The notes under the pieces: model-generated
The model's database searches: none
What the model was told of the DNA's origin: nothing
What the model saw: the letters and a program-made list of their open reading frames with translations, nothing else
Assembly: GCF_000236785.1 (NCBI RefSeq)
Contig: NZ_AGUF01000067.1
Location: forward strand, 1 to 64,000
Direction of reading: 5' to 3'
Length of the DNA stretch: 64,000 nucleotides
DNA from: Achromobacter arsenitoxydans SY8
Lineage (GTDB): Bacteria; Pseudomonadota; Gammaproteobacteria; Burkholderiales; Burkholderiaceae_B
Shown here: in pieces, positions 1 through 8,768 of the stretch
Layout: every line of letters begins with the position of its first letter
Position numbering within the stretch: the first letter of the stretch is position 1
Translations under genes and position numbers: made by a program

Positions 1-936
1 ACGCAAAACGAACCCGGCAAGGTCAATATCCACCCGGTTACGTACAAGCTGCATGGCCTGGACATCGTCGCCAACGTGTACACGCCGTCAGGCTTCGACC
101 CGAAGAAGGGCTATCCCGCCGTGGTGATCGCGCATCCGAACGGGGGCGTGAAGGAACAGGTGGCCGGCCTGTATGCCCAGCGCCTGGCCGAGGCGGGCTA
201 TGTCACGATCACCGCGGACGCGGCGTACCAGGGCGGCAGCGCAGGCCAGCCGCGAAACGTGGACAAGCCCGAGCATCGCATCGAGGACATCCACGGCATG
301 GCGGATTTCATCGCCCGGTATGCGGGCGTCGATCAGGACCGGCTGGGTGTGCTGGGAATCTGCGGGGGCGGCGGCTACACGCTGGCCGCCGCGCAATCCG
401 ACAAGCGCTTCAAGTCGGTGGCGACGCTGAGCATGTTCAACTCAGGCCGCGTCCGCCGCAACGGATTCGCCGATTCGCAATTGAACACCGTCCAGGAACG
501 CCTGCAGCAGGCGTCGGCCGCGCGCGCGCAGGAAGCGGCGGGCGGGGAAATACGCTATTCAGGCGACGCAAACCTGAGCGACGAGCAGATCGCCAGGCTG
601 CCCTTCGAAATGTACCGGCAAGGGTACGAGTACTACTGGAAGACGCATGCGCACCCGGGATCCACGTTCAAGTACACGACGAGCAGCCTGCTGGACCTGA
701 TGCGGTTTGACGCGACCGACCAGATCGAACTCATCGACCGGCCGCTGCTGATGATCGCGGGCACCCGGGCCGACAGCCTGTATATGACCGAGGACGCGTT
801 CGTCAGGGCCTCGGGCACGCGCGACAAGGAGCTGTTCAGGATCGACGGCGCAACGCATATCGAGACCTACTGGGTGCCGAAGTATGTGGACGCGGCCATC
901 GGCAAGCTGACATCGTTCTTCGGCAGAACGCTGTAG
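1..936 (+). CDS. alpha/beta hydrolase (dienelactone hydrolase-like), 5' end outside window
   Basis: The reading frame is open from base 1, so the true start lies left of the window; 311 residues are visible. The visible part has the alpha/beta hydrolase layout. An early HPNGG segment is a likely oxyanion-hole region. GICGGGGY, about 115-122 residues in, has the G-x-C-x-G-G form of dienelactone-hydrolase nucleophile elbows, with Cys in place of Ser. A late Asp (AGTRADSLY) and His (GATHIETYW) can complete the triad. The exact substrate is unknown; relatives act on esters and lactones or are annotated only as alpha/beta hydrolases. It converges on the M20 peptidase gene, with a hairpin between them. 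Confidence 0.8.
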   Translation, partial: TQNEPGKVNIHPVTYKLHGLDIVANVYTPSGFDPKKGYPAVVIAHPNGGVKEQVAGLYAQRLAEAGYVTITADAAYQGGSAGQPRNVDKPEHRIEDIHGMADFIARYAGVDQDRLGVLGICGGGGYTLAAAQSDKRFKSVATLSMFNSGRVRRNGFADSQLNTVQERLQQASAARAQEAAGGEIRYSGDANLSDEQIARLPFEMYRQGYEYYWKTHAHPGSTFKYTTSSLLDLMRFDATDQIELIDRPLLMIAGTRADSLYMTEDAFVRASGTRDKELFRIDGATHIETYWVPKYVDAAIGKLTSFFGRTL

Positions 937-943
937 CGACGAT

Positions 944-965
944 GGCCGGCGGACTCACGCCGGCC
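944..965. terminator. GC-rich hairpin between convergent genes
   Basis: GGCCGGCG (944-951) and CGCCGGCC (958-965) form a perfect 8-bp stem with a 6-base loop. It lies between the stops of the convergent hydrolase and M20 peptidase genes. There is no long T tract on either side, so intrinsic termination may be weak. The terminator role is inferred from position. Confidence 0.45.
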
Positions 966-972
966 TTGGGCG

Positions 973-2367
973 TCAGCGCGCTACGGCCGGCGTGCCGCCC
1001 GCGCCCATGTCCCAGTACAGCCCGGTCATCAGGCACAGCCCCTGACGCAGCAGCTCAGGCGGCAGGTGCTCGTTCGGCGCGTGCTGCGAGCAGCCCGGGT
1101 AGGAATGCGGCACCCAGATCGTGCGCAGGCCCAGCACGTCGGTGAAGATGTCGTTGGGCAGCGAACCGCCCAGGTTGGGCAGCAGCGCGGTCTTTTCGCC
1201 CGAGGTGCGTTCCAGCGAGTCGACCGCCCAGCGCACCCAGGCATCGTCGGGGTCGATGCGGGTGGCGCGGAACATGGATTCGCGCGTGAGCGTGATCTTG
1301 ACCATCGAAAAGCCTTGGCTGTCCAGGTGGCGGCGCAGGGCGGGAATCAGGTCGTCAGGGTCCACGCCCACCACGAAGCGCAGCTGGCAGCGCGCCCAGG
1401 CGCGCGGCGGAATGGCGTTGACGGGGGTGTCGGGGTTGCCGGTCTTGTAGGCCAGCACTTCGAAGGAACACCAGCCGAACACGCGCTCGGCGGGAGACAG
1501 GCCGGGCTCGCCCCAGTCCGGCTCGATTTCCGGGCCGTCCGCGCCGCCGTCGACTTCGCAGTCCGCCAGCGCGCGGCGCACGGCGGCCGGCAGTTCCTTG
1601 GGCACCCATTCCGGAATGCGGATCTGGCCGACGGGCGACGCGATGCTGGCGATGGCGTGGGCCAGCTGCAGGCCGGGGTTGGAGATCAGCCCGCCCCAGT
1701 TGCCGGAGTGATGGCCGCCGGCGCGGGCGTCGATGGTCAGGTCGAAGTTCAGGCTGCCGCGCGCGCCCAGGAAAATGGTGGGCCGGGGGGCGGATAGGCG
1801 TGGGCCGTCCGAGGCGATCAGCAGGTCCGCCGCCAGCAGCTCGCTGTGTTCGGCGCACAGTTCGCGCAGACCCATGGAACCGGTTTCCTCGCCCATCTCG
1901 ATCAGGTACTTGGCGTTGAAGCCGAGCTTGCCGCGGGCTTCCAGCACCAGCCGCAGGGCCTCCATGTTGATGGTGTGCTGGCCCTTGTTGTCGGCGATGC
2001 CGCGGCCATACCAGCGGCCTTCGGATTCGGTCAGCGCCCAGGGCGACAGGCCTTCCTTCCATTCGCGTTCCAGCCCGCGGATGACGTCGCCATGCCCATA
2101 GCCCAGCACCGTCGGCAGGGCGGGGTCTTCGATGCGCTCGGCATACAGGAAGGGGGCCAGCGCCTTCGGGTGGGTGAGCGTGCGGCAGGTGAAGCCCAGC
2201 GCTTCGAAGGCCGGGCGGATTTCGGCGTCCAGGTAGTCCGCCAGCACGGCGGCGCGGTCGGGGTTCTGGCTTTCCGTGGGCAGCGCCACGCGGCGCGCCA
2301 GCAGTGTCCGGAAGGCGCCGGAATCGAAGCATTGTTCCGCTAGGGCGATGGCTTGTGCGCGGGTCAT
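973..2367 (-). CDS. M20 family metallopeptidase (ArgE/DapE/CPG2-like)
   Basis: A 464-residue zinc-dependent amidohydrolase of the M20 family, which removes amino acids from small peptides or acylated amino acids. The expected signature is present: GHGDV (metal ligand His92, Asp94), ADNKGQH (Asp127), EMGEETGS (catalytic Glu160 and metal Glu161), and a C-terminal HSYPGCSQHAPNEH segment carrying the last metal His. I chose ATG at 2367 because it overlaps the stop of the upstream ATPase gene as ATGA; the open frame continues upstream but only as shadow of that gene. It is the last gene of the peptide importer operon, so it probably hydrolyses imported peptides in the cytoplasm. The precise substrate is not readable. 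Confidence 0.88.
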   Translation of the reverse strand: MTRAQAIALAEQCFDSGAFRTLLARRVALPTESQNPDRAAVLADYLDAEIRPAFEALGFTCRTLTHPKALAPFLYAERIEDPALPTVLGYGHGDVIRGLEREWKEGLSPWALTESEGRWYGRGIADNKGQHTINMEALRLVLEARGKLGFNAKYLIEMGEETGSMGLRELCAEHSELLAADLLIASDGPRLSAPRPTIFLGARGSLNFDLTIDARAGGHHSGNWGGLISNPGLQLAHAIASIASPVGQIRIPEWVPKELPAAVRRALADCEVDGGADGPEIEPDWGEPGLSPAERVFGWCSFEVLAYKTGNPDTPVNAIPPRAWARCQLRFVVGVDPDDLIPALRRHLDSQGFSMVKITLTRESMFRATRIDPDDAWVRWAVDSLERTSGEKTALLPNLGGSLPNDIFTDVLGLRTIWVPHSYPGCSQHAPNEHLPPELLRQGLCLMTGLYWDMGAGGTPAVAR

Positions 2368-3344
2368 GGCTGGGGGGCTCCAGGGGAAGTCGTAGGGGCG
2401 GGCGGATACAGGTGGCAGGCCACCAGGGCCTGTTCGCGCACGGCCAGCGCCGGGCGCTCGGTCTTGCATTGCGCCATGGCGTGCTGGCAGCGCGGATGGA
2501 AGGGGCAGCCGGAAGGCGGATGCAGCGGGTCTGGGAAGGACAGCCCCAGGCCCATGTCGGGGATGCCCAGCCCGGGCTCGGGCGTCAGCACCGACGCCAG
2601 CAGCGCCTGCGTGTAGGGATGGCGCGGGTCGTGGAAGAGCCGGGCAGTGGGCGCCGATTCGACCACGCGGCCCAGGTACATCACCGACACGTGGGTGGCG
2701 ATGTGCTCCACGACCGCCAGGTTGTGGCTGATGAAGACGTAGGTCAGGTTGAAGTCGCGGCGCAGGTCCATCAGCAGGTTCATGATCTGCGCCTGGACCG
2801 ACACGTCCAGCGCGGAGGTCGGCTCGTCGCAGATCACGATTTCGGGATTCATCACCAGCGCGCGCGCGATGGCGACGCGCTGGCGCTGGCCGCCGGAGAG
2901 CTGGCCGGGCGTGTTGTGGGCCAGCCGCGGCGGCAGGCCCACGCGCTCCAGCATTTCGATGGCCTTGTGCAGCTTGGGGTTGGGGATGCCATGCACCTCC
3001 AGCGGCAGCGACACGATGGAAGCGATGGAGCGGCGAGGGTTCAACGACGAATACGGATCCTGGAAGATGGGCTGCACGCGGCGGGCCAGCGCGCGCCGGT
3101 CCATCTGGCGGATGTCCTGGCCCTCCAGGCGGATCGCGCCTTCGGTGGGCGGGGTCAGGCCCAGCAGCATGCGCGCCAGCGTGGACTTGCCGCAGCCGGA
3201 TTCGCCCACGATGCCCAGCACGGCTCCCCGGTCCACGGAAAGGTCCACGCCGTTGACCGCGTGCAGCGTGGCGCGCGGGCGGAACATGCCGGCGCGGACG
3301 GTGAACTGCCGGCTGACGGCATCGGCTTGCAGCAGCGCGCTCAT
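2364..3344 (-). CDS. peptide ABC transporter ATPase (OppF/DppF type)
   Basis: A 326-residue ATP-binding subunit of an oligopeptide/dipeptide importer. Walker [10 protein letters not shown], signature LSGGQRQR and Walker [12 protein letters not shown] are all intact. The C-terminal extension contains CPFHPRC, the cysteine pattern typical of OppD/OppF ATPases, which in relatives holds an Fe-S cluster. The ATG at 3344 overlaps the stop of the preceding ATPase gene (ATGA), and its own stop overlaps the M20 peptidase start in the same way, so three genes are translationally coupled. It would pair with the OppD-type subunit encoded just upstream. Confidence 0.92.
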   Translation of the reverse strand: MSALLQADAVSRQFTVRAGMFRPRATLHAVNGVDLSVDRGAVLGIVGESGCGKSTLARMLLGLTPPTEGAIRLEGQDIRQMDRRALARRVQPIFQDPYSSLNPRRSIASIVSLPLEVHGIPNPKLHKAIEMLERVGLPPRLAHNTPGQLSGGQRQRVAIARALVMNPEIVICDEPTSALDVSVQAQIMNLLMDLRRDFNLTYVFISHNLAVVEHIATHVSVMYLGRVVESAPTARLFHDPRHPYTQALLASVLTPEPGLGIPDMGLGLSFPDPLHPPSGCPFHPRCQHAMAQCKTERPALAVREQALVACHLYPPAPTTSPGAPQP

Positions 3345-4330
3345 GCCGGCACTCCTTCGGCGCCGAGGATGCAGCGCCATTGCTGGCCGGGCGGCTGGCC
3401 GTGGATGGGAACCGCGGTGAGGCACTGCGCCTGCGCGTAGGCGCAGCGGTCGGCGAAGGCGCAGCCGCGCAGCTCGCCCACCAGCGACGGGACGACGCCG
3501 GGAATGGTGCCCAGCGCCTCGCCGGGCGCGCTGCGGCCGGGCACGGGGATACAGCCCAGCAGCCCTTGCGTGTACGGATGGCGCGGGGCGGAGAAGATGT
3601 CGGCCACGGGGCCTTCCTCGACGATCTGGCCCGCGTACATCACGGCCACCTGCCGCGCGATGCGCGCCACCACGCCCAGGTCGTGCGTGATCAGGACCAT
3701 GGCGATGCCCAGTTCGGCCTGCAGGTCCGCCAGCAGCCGCAGGATCTGGGCCTGAATGGTGACGTCGAGCGCGGTGCTGGGCTCGTCGGCGATCAGCAGT
3801 TCGGGTCCGCACATGAGCGCCATGGCAATCATCACGCGCTGGCGCAGGCCGCCGGACAGCTGGTGCGGATACTGCGCCAGGCGCTGGCCGGCGGAGGCGA
3901 TGCCGACCTTCTCCAGCAACTCTACGGCCCGGTCGCGCGCCTGCTGGCTGCTGGCGCCGCGGTGGTGGATGTAGTGTTCGGTCAGCTGTTCGCCGATGGC
4001 GTAGGCGGGGTTCAGCGCCGTCATGGGCTCCTGGAAGATCATCGCCATCTTGCTGCCGCGCAGCGCGTTGATGCGCCGTCCGCGAGCCTTGGACAGGTCT
4101 TCGCCCAGCACCGCCAGCCGGCGCGTGTTGCGCCGGGCGGCCTTGGGCAGCAGGCCCATGATGGCCAGCGAGGTCATCGACTTGCCGCAGCCCGATTCCC
4201 CGACCAGGCACAGCGTCTCGCCGCGCCTGACCTGGAAGGAGACGTCGCGCACGGCGTGCAGCGCGCCGCGCGGCGTGGCGATGTCGACTGTGAGTCCCTG
4301 TACATCCAGGACGATATCCGTGCCGTTCAT
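3341..4330 (-). CDS. peptide ABC transporter ATPase (OppD/DppD type)
   Basis: A 329-residue ATPase, the partner of the OppF-type subunit. Walker A is GESGCGKS, the signature is LSGGLRQR and Walker B is [12 protein letters not shown]. The C-terminal region has the oligopeptide-transporter extension with CAFADRC and a further Cys. The start ATG at 4330 lies 2 bases after the permease stop. The signature carries Leu instead of the commoner Gln after LSGG, a variation seen in OppD-type subunits, so I do not read it as a defect. Confidence 0.92.
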   Translation of the reverse strand: MNGTDIVLDVQGLTVDIATPRGALHAVRDVSFQVRRGETLCLVGESGCGKSMTSLAIMGLLPKAARRNTRRLAVLGEDLSKARGRRINALRGSKMAMIFQEPMTALNPAYAIGEQLTEHYIHHRGASSQQARDRAVELLEKVGIASAGQRLAQYPHQLSGGLRQRVMIAMALMCGPELLIADEPSTALDVTIQAQILRLLADLQAELGIAMVLITHDLGVVARIARQVAVMYAGQIVEEGPVADIFSAPRHPYTQGLLGCIPVPGRSAPGEALGTIPGVVPSLVGELRGCAFADRCAYAQAQCLTAVPIHGQPPGQQWRCILGAEGVPA

Positions 4331-4332
4331 GC

Positions 4333-5241
4333 TCAGGCCCTCTCTTCAGGCGTCAGGAGTTGGTGCAGGCCGTCGCCGGCCAGGTTGATCGCGAAGATCA
4401 GCAGCGCCAGCGCCGATCCCGGAATGGCGATCAGCCAGAACGAGAAGAACATGTAGGCCTTGGCCTCCGAGATCATCAGGCCCCAGGACGGCAGCGGCGG
4501 CTGCACGCCCAGGCCCAGGAAGGACAGCGAGGCTTCCAGCAGGATGGCGCTGGCGGCTTCCAGCGTGGCGATCACGATGAGCTGCGGCACCACGTTGGGC
4601 AGCACTTCGCCCCACACGATGCGCCAGGTGCTGGCGCCGGCGGCCTGCGCCGCGGCCACGTATTCCAGCGAGCGCACCTGCTGGGTGGCGCTGCGCATCA
4701 CGACGGCGTAGCGGTCCCATTTCAGCAGGCCCAGCACCAGGATCACCACCCACAGCGACCCGCCCACGATGGCCACGGTGGCCAGCGCCACCAGGATGAC
4801 GGGCATGGACAGGCGTGTGGTGATGAGGAACGACACGGCCATGTCGACCTTGCCGCCGAAGTAGCCGGCCGCCATGCCCATGGCGGTGCCGATCAGGCCC
4901 GAGATCAGGGCGACGCTGACGCCGATCAGCAGCGAAATGCGCGCGCCGTAGAAGAGGCGTGACATGTAGTCGCGGCCCAGCTGGTCGGTGCCTAGCGGAT
5001 GCAGCCAGGTGCCTTTTTCATACCAGACGGGCGGGGCGGTGCGGTAGGCCAGATCCTGGAAGTAGGGGTCGTGCGGCGAGATCCAGGGCGCCAGCAGTGC
5101 AATCAGCACGATGAGCAGCAGGATGCCGCCGCCGGCCAGCAGGGCCTTGTTGCGCCGCAGGCGGCGCCAGCGCAGGGCGGCCGCGGTCAGTTCCAGCGGC
5201 GCCGCGGCGGGCGCGGACGGGGAGAGCGTAGGCGAGTTCAT
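4333..5241 (-). CDS. peptide ABC transporter permease (DppC/OppC type)
   Basis: A 302-residue inner-membrane permease. The N-terminal helix follows the basic segment RWRRLRRNKA (the OppC N-terminal domain), a periplasmic loop contains HPLGTDQLGRD, the hallmark of DppC/OppC proteins, and about five more helices follow. The cytoplasmic coupling motif is EYVAAAQAAGAS. I prefer ATG at 5241 (MNSPTLSPSA), which abuts the end of the DppB-type gene; an upstream Met in frame at 5295 would sit inside that gene. It forms the transmembrane channel with the DppB-type subunit. Confidence 0.92.
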   Translation of the reverse strand: MNSPTLSPSAPAAAPLELTAAALRWRRLRRNKALLAGGGILLLIVLIALLAPWISPHDPYFQDLAYRTAPPVWYEKGTWLHPLGTDQLGRDYMSRLFYGARISLLIGVSVALISGLIGTAMGMAAGYFGGKVDMAVSFLITTRLSMPVILVALATVAIVGGSLWVVILVLGLLKWDRYAVVMRSATQQVRSLEYVAAAQAAGASTWRIVWGEVLPNVVPQLIVIATLEAASAILLEASLSFLGLGVQPPLPSWGLMISEAKAYMFFSFWLIAIPGSALALLIFAINLAGDGLHQLLTPEERA

Positions 5242-5242
5242 G

Positions 5243-6160
5243 TCAGGACACCCGGATGCGCGGATCGAGCCACGCGTTGGCCACGTCGGCGGCAAGCGTC
5301 AACAGGACATACAGCACCGACAGCAGCAGCACGATGAGCTGCATCACCGGGTAGTCCTTGTATGTGATGCTCTGGTAGGCCAGGTAGCCCAGCCCGTCCA
5401 GCGCGAAGATGGTCTCGATGACGACCGAACCGCCCAGCAGGTAGCCCAGCTGCACCGCGGCCAGCGCCACCACCGGCACGATGGCGTTGCGCAGCGCGTG
5501 CTTGAAGATGATCTTGCGCGCCGGCAGGCCCTTGGCGCGCGCGGTGCGGATGTAGTCGGCGCCCAGCACCTCGACCATGCCGGCGCGGATCAGGCGCATG
5601 AAGGCCGGCGCCACGTAGTAGCCCAGCGCGATGGCCGGCATGACGAAGTGCTGCCAGGTGCCGCTGCCCGACACCGGCAGGATGCGCAGCGAAATCGAGA
5701 ACAGCATGATCAGGATCAGCGCGAAGAAGAAGTTCGGCAGCGCCTGGCCCAGCACGGCGATCGCCAGGCAGACGCGGTCGATGATGCTGCCCTTGTAGAT
5801 GGCGGCCAGCACCCCCAGCGGAATCGAGATAAGCAGCGCGAACGCCAGCGCGGCCATGCCCAGCTTGAGCGTGGTCGCAAGCTTGGACAGGATCAGCGGC
5901 CCGGCCTCGGTCTTGAAGTACACGGATGTGCCGAAGTCGCCCTGCAGGATGTGCCAGAGCCAGTCGGCGTACTGGACGATGATCGGGCGGTCCAGTCCGT
6001 AGGTCTTGCGGATCATGTCGATGTCGGCCTGCCGCGCGCCTTCTCCCGCCAGGGCCAGCGCCGGATCGCCCGACAGGTGCAGCAGCAGGAACGCCAGGAC
6101 GGAAACGGTCAGCGCCACCAGCGCCGCCAGGCCCAGGCGCCTGATCGTGAAATAAAGCAT
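5243..6160 (-). CDS. peptide ABC transporter permease (DppB/OppB type)
   Basis: A 305-residue permease beginning MLYFTIRRLGLAALVALTVS, the typical first helix of DppB/OppB proteins. It has about six transmembrane helices, the characteristic YGLDRPIIVQY loop and the coupling motif DYIRTARAKGL. Its stop is 1 base upstream of the DppC-type start. It is separated from the binding-protein gene by 63 bases that hold a 12-bp hairpin, which may lower its expression relative to the binding protein. Confidence 0.92.
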   Translation of the reverse strand: MLYFTIRRLGLAALVALTVSVLAFLLLHLSGDPALALAGEGARQADIDMIRKTYGLDRPIIVQYADWLWHILQGDFGTSVYFKTEAGPLILSKLATTLKLGMAALAFALLISIPLGVLAAIYKGSIIDRVCLAIAVLGQALPNFFFALILIMLFSISLRILPVSGSGTWQHFVMPAIALGYYVAPAFMRLIRAGMVEVLGADYIRTARAKGLPARKIIFKHALRNAIVPVVALAAVQLGYLLGGSVVIETIFALDGLGYLAYQSITYKDYPVMQLIVLLLSVLYVLLTLAADVANAWLDPRIRVS

Positions 6161-6183
6161 AGGACTTCCTCTATGTTCAGCAA

Positions 6184-6212
6184 CGCCGGGCCGCGGCGGA
6201 CGCGGCCCGGCG
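6184..6212 (-). terminator. strong intra-operon hairpin after the binding-protein gene
   Basis: CGCCGGGCCGCG (6184-6195) and CGCGGCCCGGCG (6201-6212) form a perfect 12-bp, all-GC-rich stem with a 5-base loop. It sits between the binding-protein stop (6224) and the first permease start (6160). There is no T tract, so partial termination or protection of the upstream mRNA 3' end are the likely roles, as known for malE-malF style operons. Function is inferred. Confidence 0.55.
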
Positions 6213-6223
6213 CAAACCGCGCC

Positions 6224-7795
6224 TTACTTCCAGCTCATATCCCAGAAGCGCACCAGCTCGTCCGAGTAGGGCTTGAAGTTCACGTCCTTGGTGGCGACGT
6301 AATAGGCGGGCAGCGTCCACAGCGGCACCGCGTAGGCCTTTTCCGCGATCAGGTCCAGGGCTTCCTTGTAGGCCGCCTTGCGCGGGCCCAGGTCGATTGT
6401 GTGGTCGCCCTTGTTGAGCAGCTCGCGCACTTTCGGGTCGCGGGTGATGTCATCGTTGCCGAAAGCGAAGTACACCGGCGTGGACGCGGACACGTCGTTG
6501 ACCAGGTTCGAGCCCCAGGTCTGGTGGGTGAGCGAGGCCTTGTTGGCGCGGATCATGTCGCGCATGGCGGCGTACTGCAGGAAGTTCAGCTTGGCGCGGA
6601 TGCCCACGGCCTGCAGATAGTTGATGATGGCTTCGGTCTGGTTGCGCTCGCGGTACGCCACGATGTCGATGTCAAAGCCGTTGGGGTAGCCGGCCTCGGC
6701 CAGCAGCTTCTTGGCCTGGGCGGGGTCGTACTTGTAGGTGGGTGCGCCGTCCTGCGTGCAGCCCACCTGCGAGGGCGTGCAGATGGTGTTGATGAGGCCG
6801 CCGCCTTCGCCCACGATGTTCTTCAGCATGGCGTTGCGGTCGATCGCGTGGATGATGGCGCGGCGCACGCGCTCGTCCTTGAGCTGCGGGGCCGGCGTGC
6901 CGTCCAGAATGTTCATCTGCATGAACACGATGCGCATGGTGTTGCCGGTGACCATCTGCAGGTTGGGCATGCCGCCCAGCTGCTCGGCCTGGTCCTTGGG
7001 CACGCTCATGATCAGGTCTTCGCCGCCCGAAATGACTTCGGCCATCTGCGTCTGGCGGTCGGGAATGAAGCGGATGACCACCTTGCCGATCTTGGGCTGC
7101 GCCTTGGGCGAGTCCTTGAAGTAGTCGGCGTTGCGCTCCAGCGTGATGGACTTGCCGGGCTGGTAGTCCACCACCTTGTACGGGCCCGAGCCCACCGGCT
7201 TGGCGTTCATGCCCTTGGGGCCGACTTCCTGGTAATACTTGGCCGGGTGGATGGCCGCGGTGGTGGACAGGTATTCCTTGGCGCCGGGGAAGGGCTCCTT
7301 GGTGGTCAGGCGCACCTTGTACTTGTCGATCTTTTCGACCTTGTCGATCCACGACACGTTCTGCTGCGTGACGGCCTTGTTCTTGGGGTCGGCTACGAAG
7401 TTCAGCGTGTAGACGACCGAGTCGGCGTCGAACTCTTCGCCGTTATGGAATTTGACGCCTTCGCGCAGCTCGAACTCCATGGTCTTGTCGTCGACCTGCT
7501 TCCAGCTCTTGGCGAGCTGGCCCTTGTACTCGTTGGTGACGGGATCGCGGTATAGCAAGGTGTCCCACACGTTGGCGGCGATGATGACGCCGATGCGGAC
7601 GTTGTTGAAGTAGGGGTCGACGCTTTCCGGCGCCTGGTCGTAGGCCATGCGCAGGGTGTCGTCTTTCTTGCCGGCGAATGCCGGCTGGGAGGCCAGGGCG
7701 GCGCAAGCCAGCAGGGCGGCGGCCAGGGCCTTGAGCGGAGGGGTGCAGCGGGAGGACAACGCAGGTGAGACGGGTGTGAAGCGACTATCAGCCAT
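6224..7795 (-). CDS. peptide ABC transporter substrate-binding protein (family 5)
   Basis: A 523-residue periplasmic solute-binding protein. A Sec signal with a rather long polar n-region is followed by a hydrophobic core and AFA, so cleavage is likely after residue 41. The mature part begins GKKDDTLRMAYDQAPESVDP, typical of SBP family 5 (dipeptide, oligopeptide or nickel binding). The start ATG at 7795 has an AGAGGAG ribosome site 6-8 bases upstream. It is the first gene of the importer operon, 23 bases downstream of the GntR-type regulator gene on the same strand. The ligand cannot be read; the peptidase in the operon suggests peptides. Confidence 0.9.
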   Translation of the reverse strand: MADSRFTPVSPALSSRCTPPLKALAAALLACAALASQPAFAGKKDDTLRMAYDQAPESVDPYFNNVRIGVIIAANVWDTLLYRDPVTNEYKGQLAKSWKQVDDKTMEFELREGVKFHNGEEFDADSVVYTLNFVADPKNKAVTQQNVSWIDKVEKIDKYKVRLTTKEPFPGAKEYLSTTAAIHPAKYYQEVGPKGMNAKPVGSGPYKVVDYQPGKSITLERNADYFKDSPKAQPKIGKVVIRFIPDRQTQMAEVISGGEDLIMSVPKDQAEQLGGMPNLQMVTGNTMRIVFMQMNILDGTPAPQLKDERVRRAIIHAIDRNAMLKNIVGEGGGLINTICTPSQVGCTQDGAPTYKYDPAQAKKLLAEAGYPNGFDIDIVAYRERNQTEAIINYLQAVGIRAKLNFLQYAAMRDMIRANKASLTHQTWGSNLVNDVSASTPVYFAFGNDDITRDPKVRELLNKGDHTIDLGPRKAAYKEALDLIAEKAYAVPLWTLPAYYVATKDVNFKPYSDELVRFWDMSWK

Positions 7796-7818
7796 GGTGA
7801 AGGCTCCTCTTGAGGACA

Positions 7819-8568
7819 CTACATGTGTTGCGTATCTATCGTCTCGCTCCGGCTTTTCAGCGCCGCCTCGCATTTGCGCTGCAGGTGCTGCCGCATGATG
7901 GCTGCCAGCCGGTCGGCGTCGCGCGCCTCCAGGGCTTCCGCCATTTCTATGTGTTCGCGCATCGCCAGATCCCATTTCTGGCGGTTCTCGTTCGAGACGA
8001 AGCGCAGGTTCTGGATCCGCGCGTTCTGCGCGTCGTAAAGATCCTTGAGCAGGCTGTTGTGCGCGGCCAGGCTGATGCGTTCGTGGATCTCGCGGTTGGT
8101 GCGGAAGTAGGTGGGCAGGTCATGGCGGGCATGGCTGGCCATCATTTCGTACGTCAGCGCGCGGATTTCGGCGATTTCCGTGTCGGTGGCGCGTTCGCAG
8201 GCCAGCCGGCAGGACATGGCCTCCAGGCCGCCGATGACTTCGAAGGCTTCGCGGATATTGGCTTCGGACAGGGCCACCACCTGGGCCCCGCGATTGGGTT
8301 CGATCCGCACCAGGCCTTCGGCGGCCAGCAGGCGGAAGGCCTCGCGCAGCGGCGTGCGCGAGACGCCCAGCAGGTCGCAGAGCGCGCGTTCGTTCAGGCG
8401 CGAGCCGGGCGGAAATTCGCCCTGGATGATGCGTTCGCGCAGCTGCCCGGCAGCCGTGCCCGCCAGCGTGCGGCCGTTTCCGGCAACACGGGCCGCGGGC
8501 TGCGGCGCGGGATCGGCCACGGCGGCAGCCGCGGCGGGATCCGGCATCAGGCTAGGATCGCTGCTCAT
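7819..8568 (-). CDS. GntR family (FadR/FCD subfamily) transcriptional regulator
   Basis: A 249-residue regulator. After an Ala/Pro-rich leader, the winged helix spans about residues 35-105, with the GntR core LNERALCDLLGVSRTPLREA. An all-helical FCD ligand domain follows (EIHERISLAAHN contributes likely metal/effector ligands). It is the first gene of the leftward operon. The sequence TTGGTATACAAA overlaps its own start codon, and an identical copy lies upstream of the divergent aminotransferase, so it probably represses both its own operon and the divergent one. The effector is unknown; a peptide-derived amino acid or oxo acid would fit. Confidence 0.9.
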   Translation of the reverse strand: MSSDPSLMPDPAAAAAVADPAPQPAARVAGNGRTLAGTAAGQLRERIIQGEFPPGSRLNERALCDLLGVSRTPLREAFRLLAAEGLVRIEPNRGAQVVALSEANIREAFEVIGGLEAMSCRLACERATDTEIAEIRALTYEMMASHARHDLPTYFRTNREIHERISLAAHNSLLKDLYDAQNARIQNLRFVSNENRQKWDLAMREHIEMAEALEARDADRLAAIMRQHLQRKCEAALKSRSETIDTQHM

Positions 8569-8579
8569 TGGTATACAAA
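8568..8579. promoter_or_regulatory. putative GntR operator, site 1
   Basis: TTGGTATACAAA begins on the start codon of the GntR gene. FCD-type GntR proteins bind short GT-N-AC palindromes, here with GTATAC as the core (8571-8576). An identical 12-mer recurs at 8735-8746. The assignment rests on the repeat and its position. Confidence 0.6.
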
Positions 8580-8634
8580 AATTCCCCTTGTTTTGCGAGA
8601 CTATAAACCTGTATTCCGGGCTTGATTGATGGGT

Positions 8635-8640
8635 GTATAC
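8635..8640. promoter_or_regulatory. putative GntR operator, site 2 (core GTATAC)
   Basis: A third GTATAC core, in the context GGGTGTATACCCT, lies in the middle of the 200-base divergent promoter gap. The core is shared with the two TTGGTATACAAA sites but the flanks differ, so it may be a weaker or auxiliary site. Confidence 0.4.
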
Positions 8641-8734
8641 CCTAGGTTATCGACGTAAAAACAATGGGATAGAGTGACGCATGCCGCAAGTCCGCATGCC
8701 CGGCAGAGGCTGTCCGTCCGCCGCGCATTCTTCG

Positions 8735-8746
8735 TTGGTATACAAA
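8735..8746. promoter_or_regulatory. putative GntR operator, site 3
   Basis: An exact copy of TTGGTATACAAA, 23 bases before the aminotransferase ATG. It is well placed to block transcription or a short leader of the rightward genes. Confidence 0.6.
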
Positions 8747-8768
8747 CTGTCTGCTTTTGGGGCTACGC

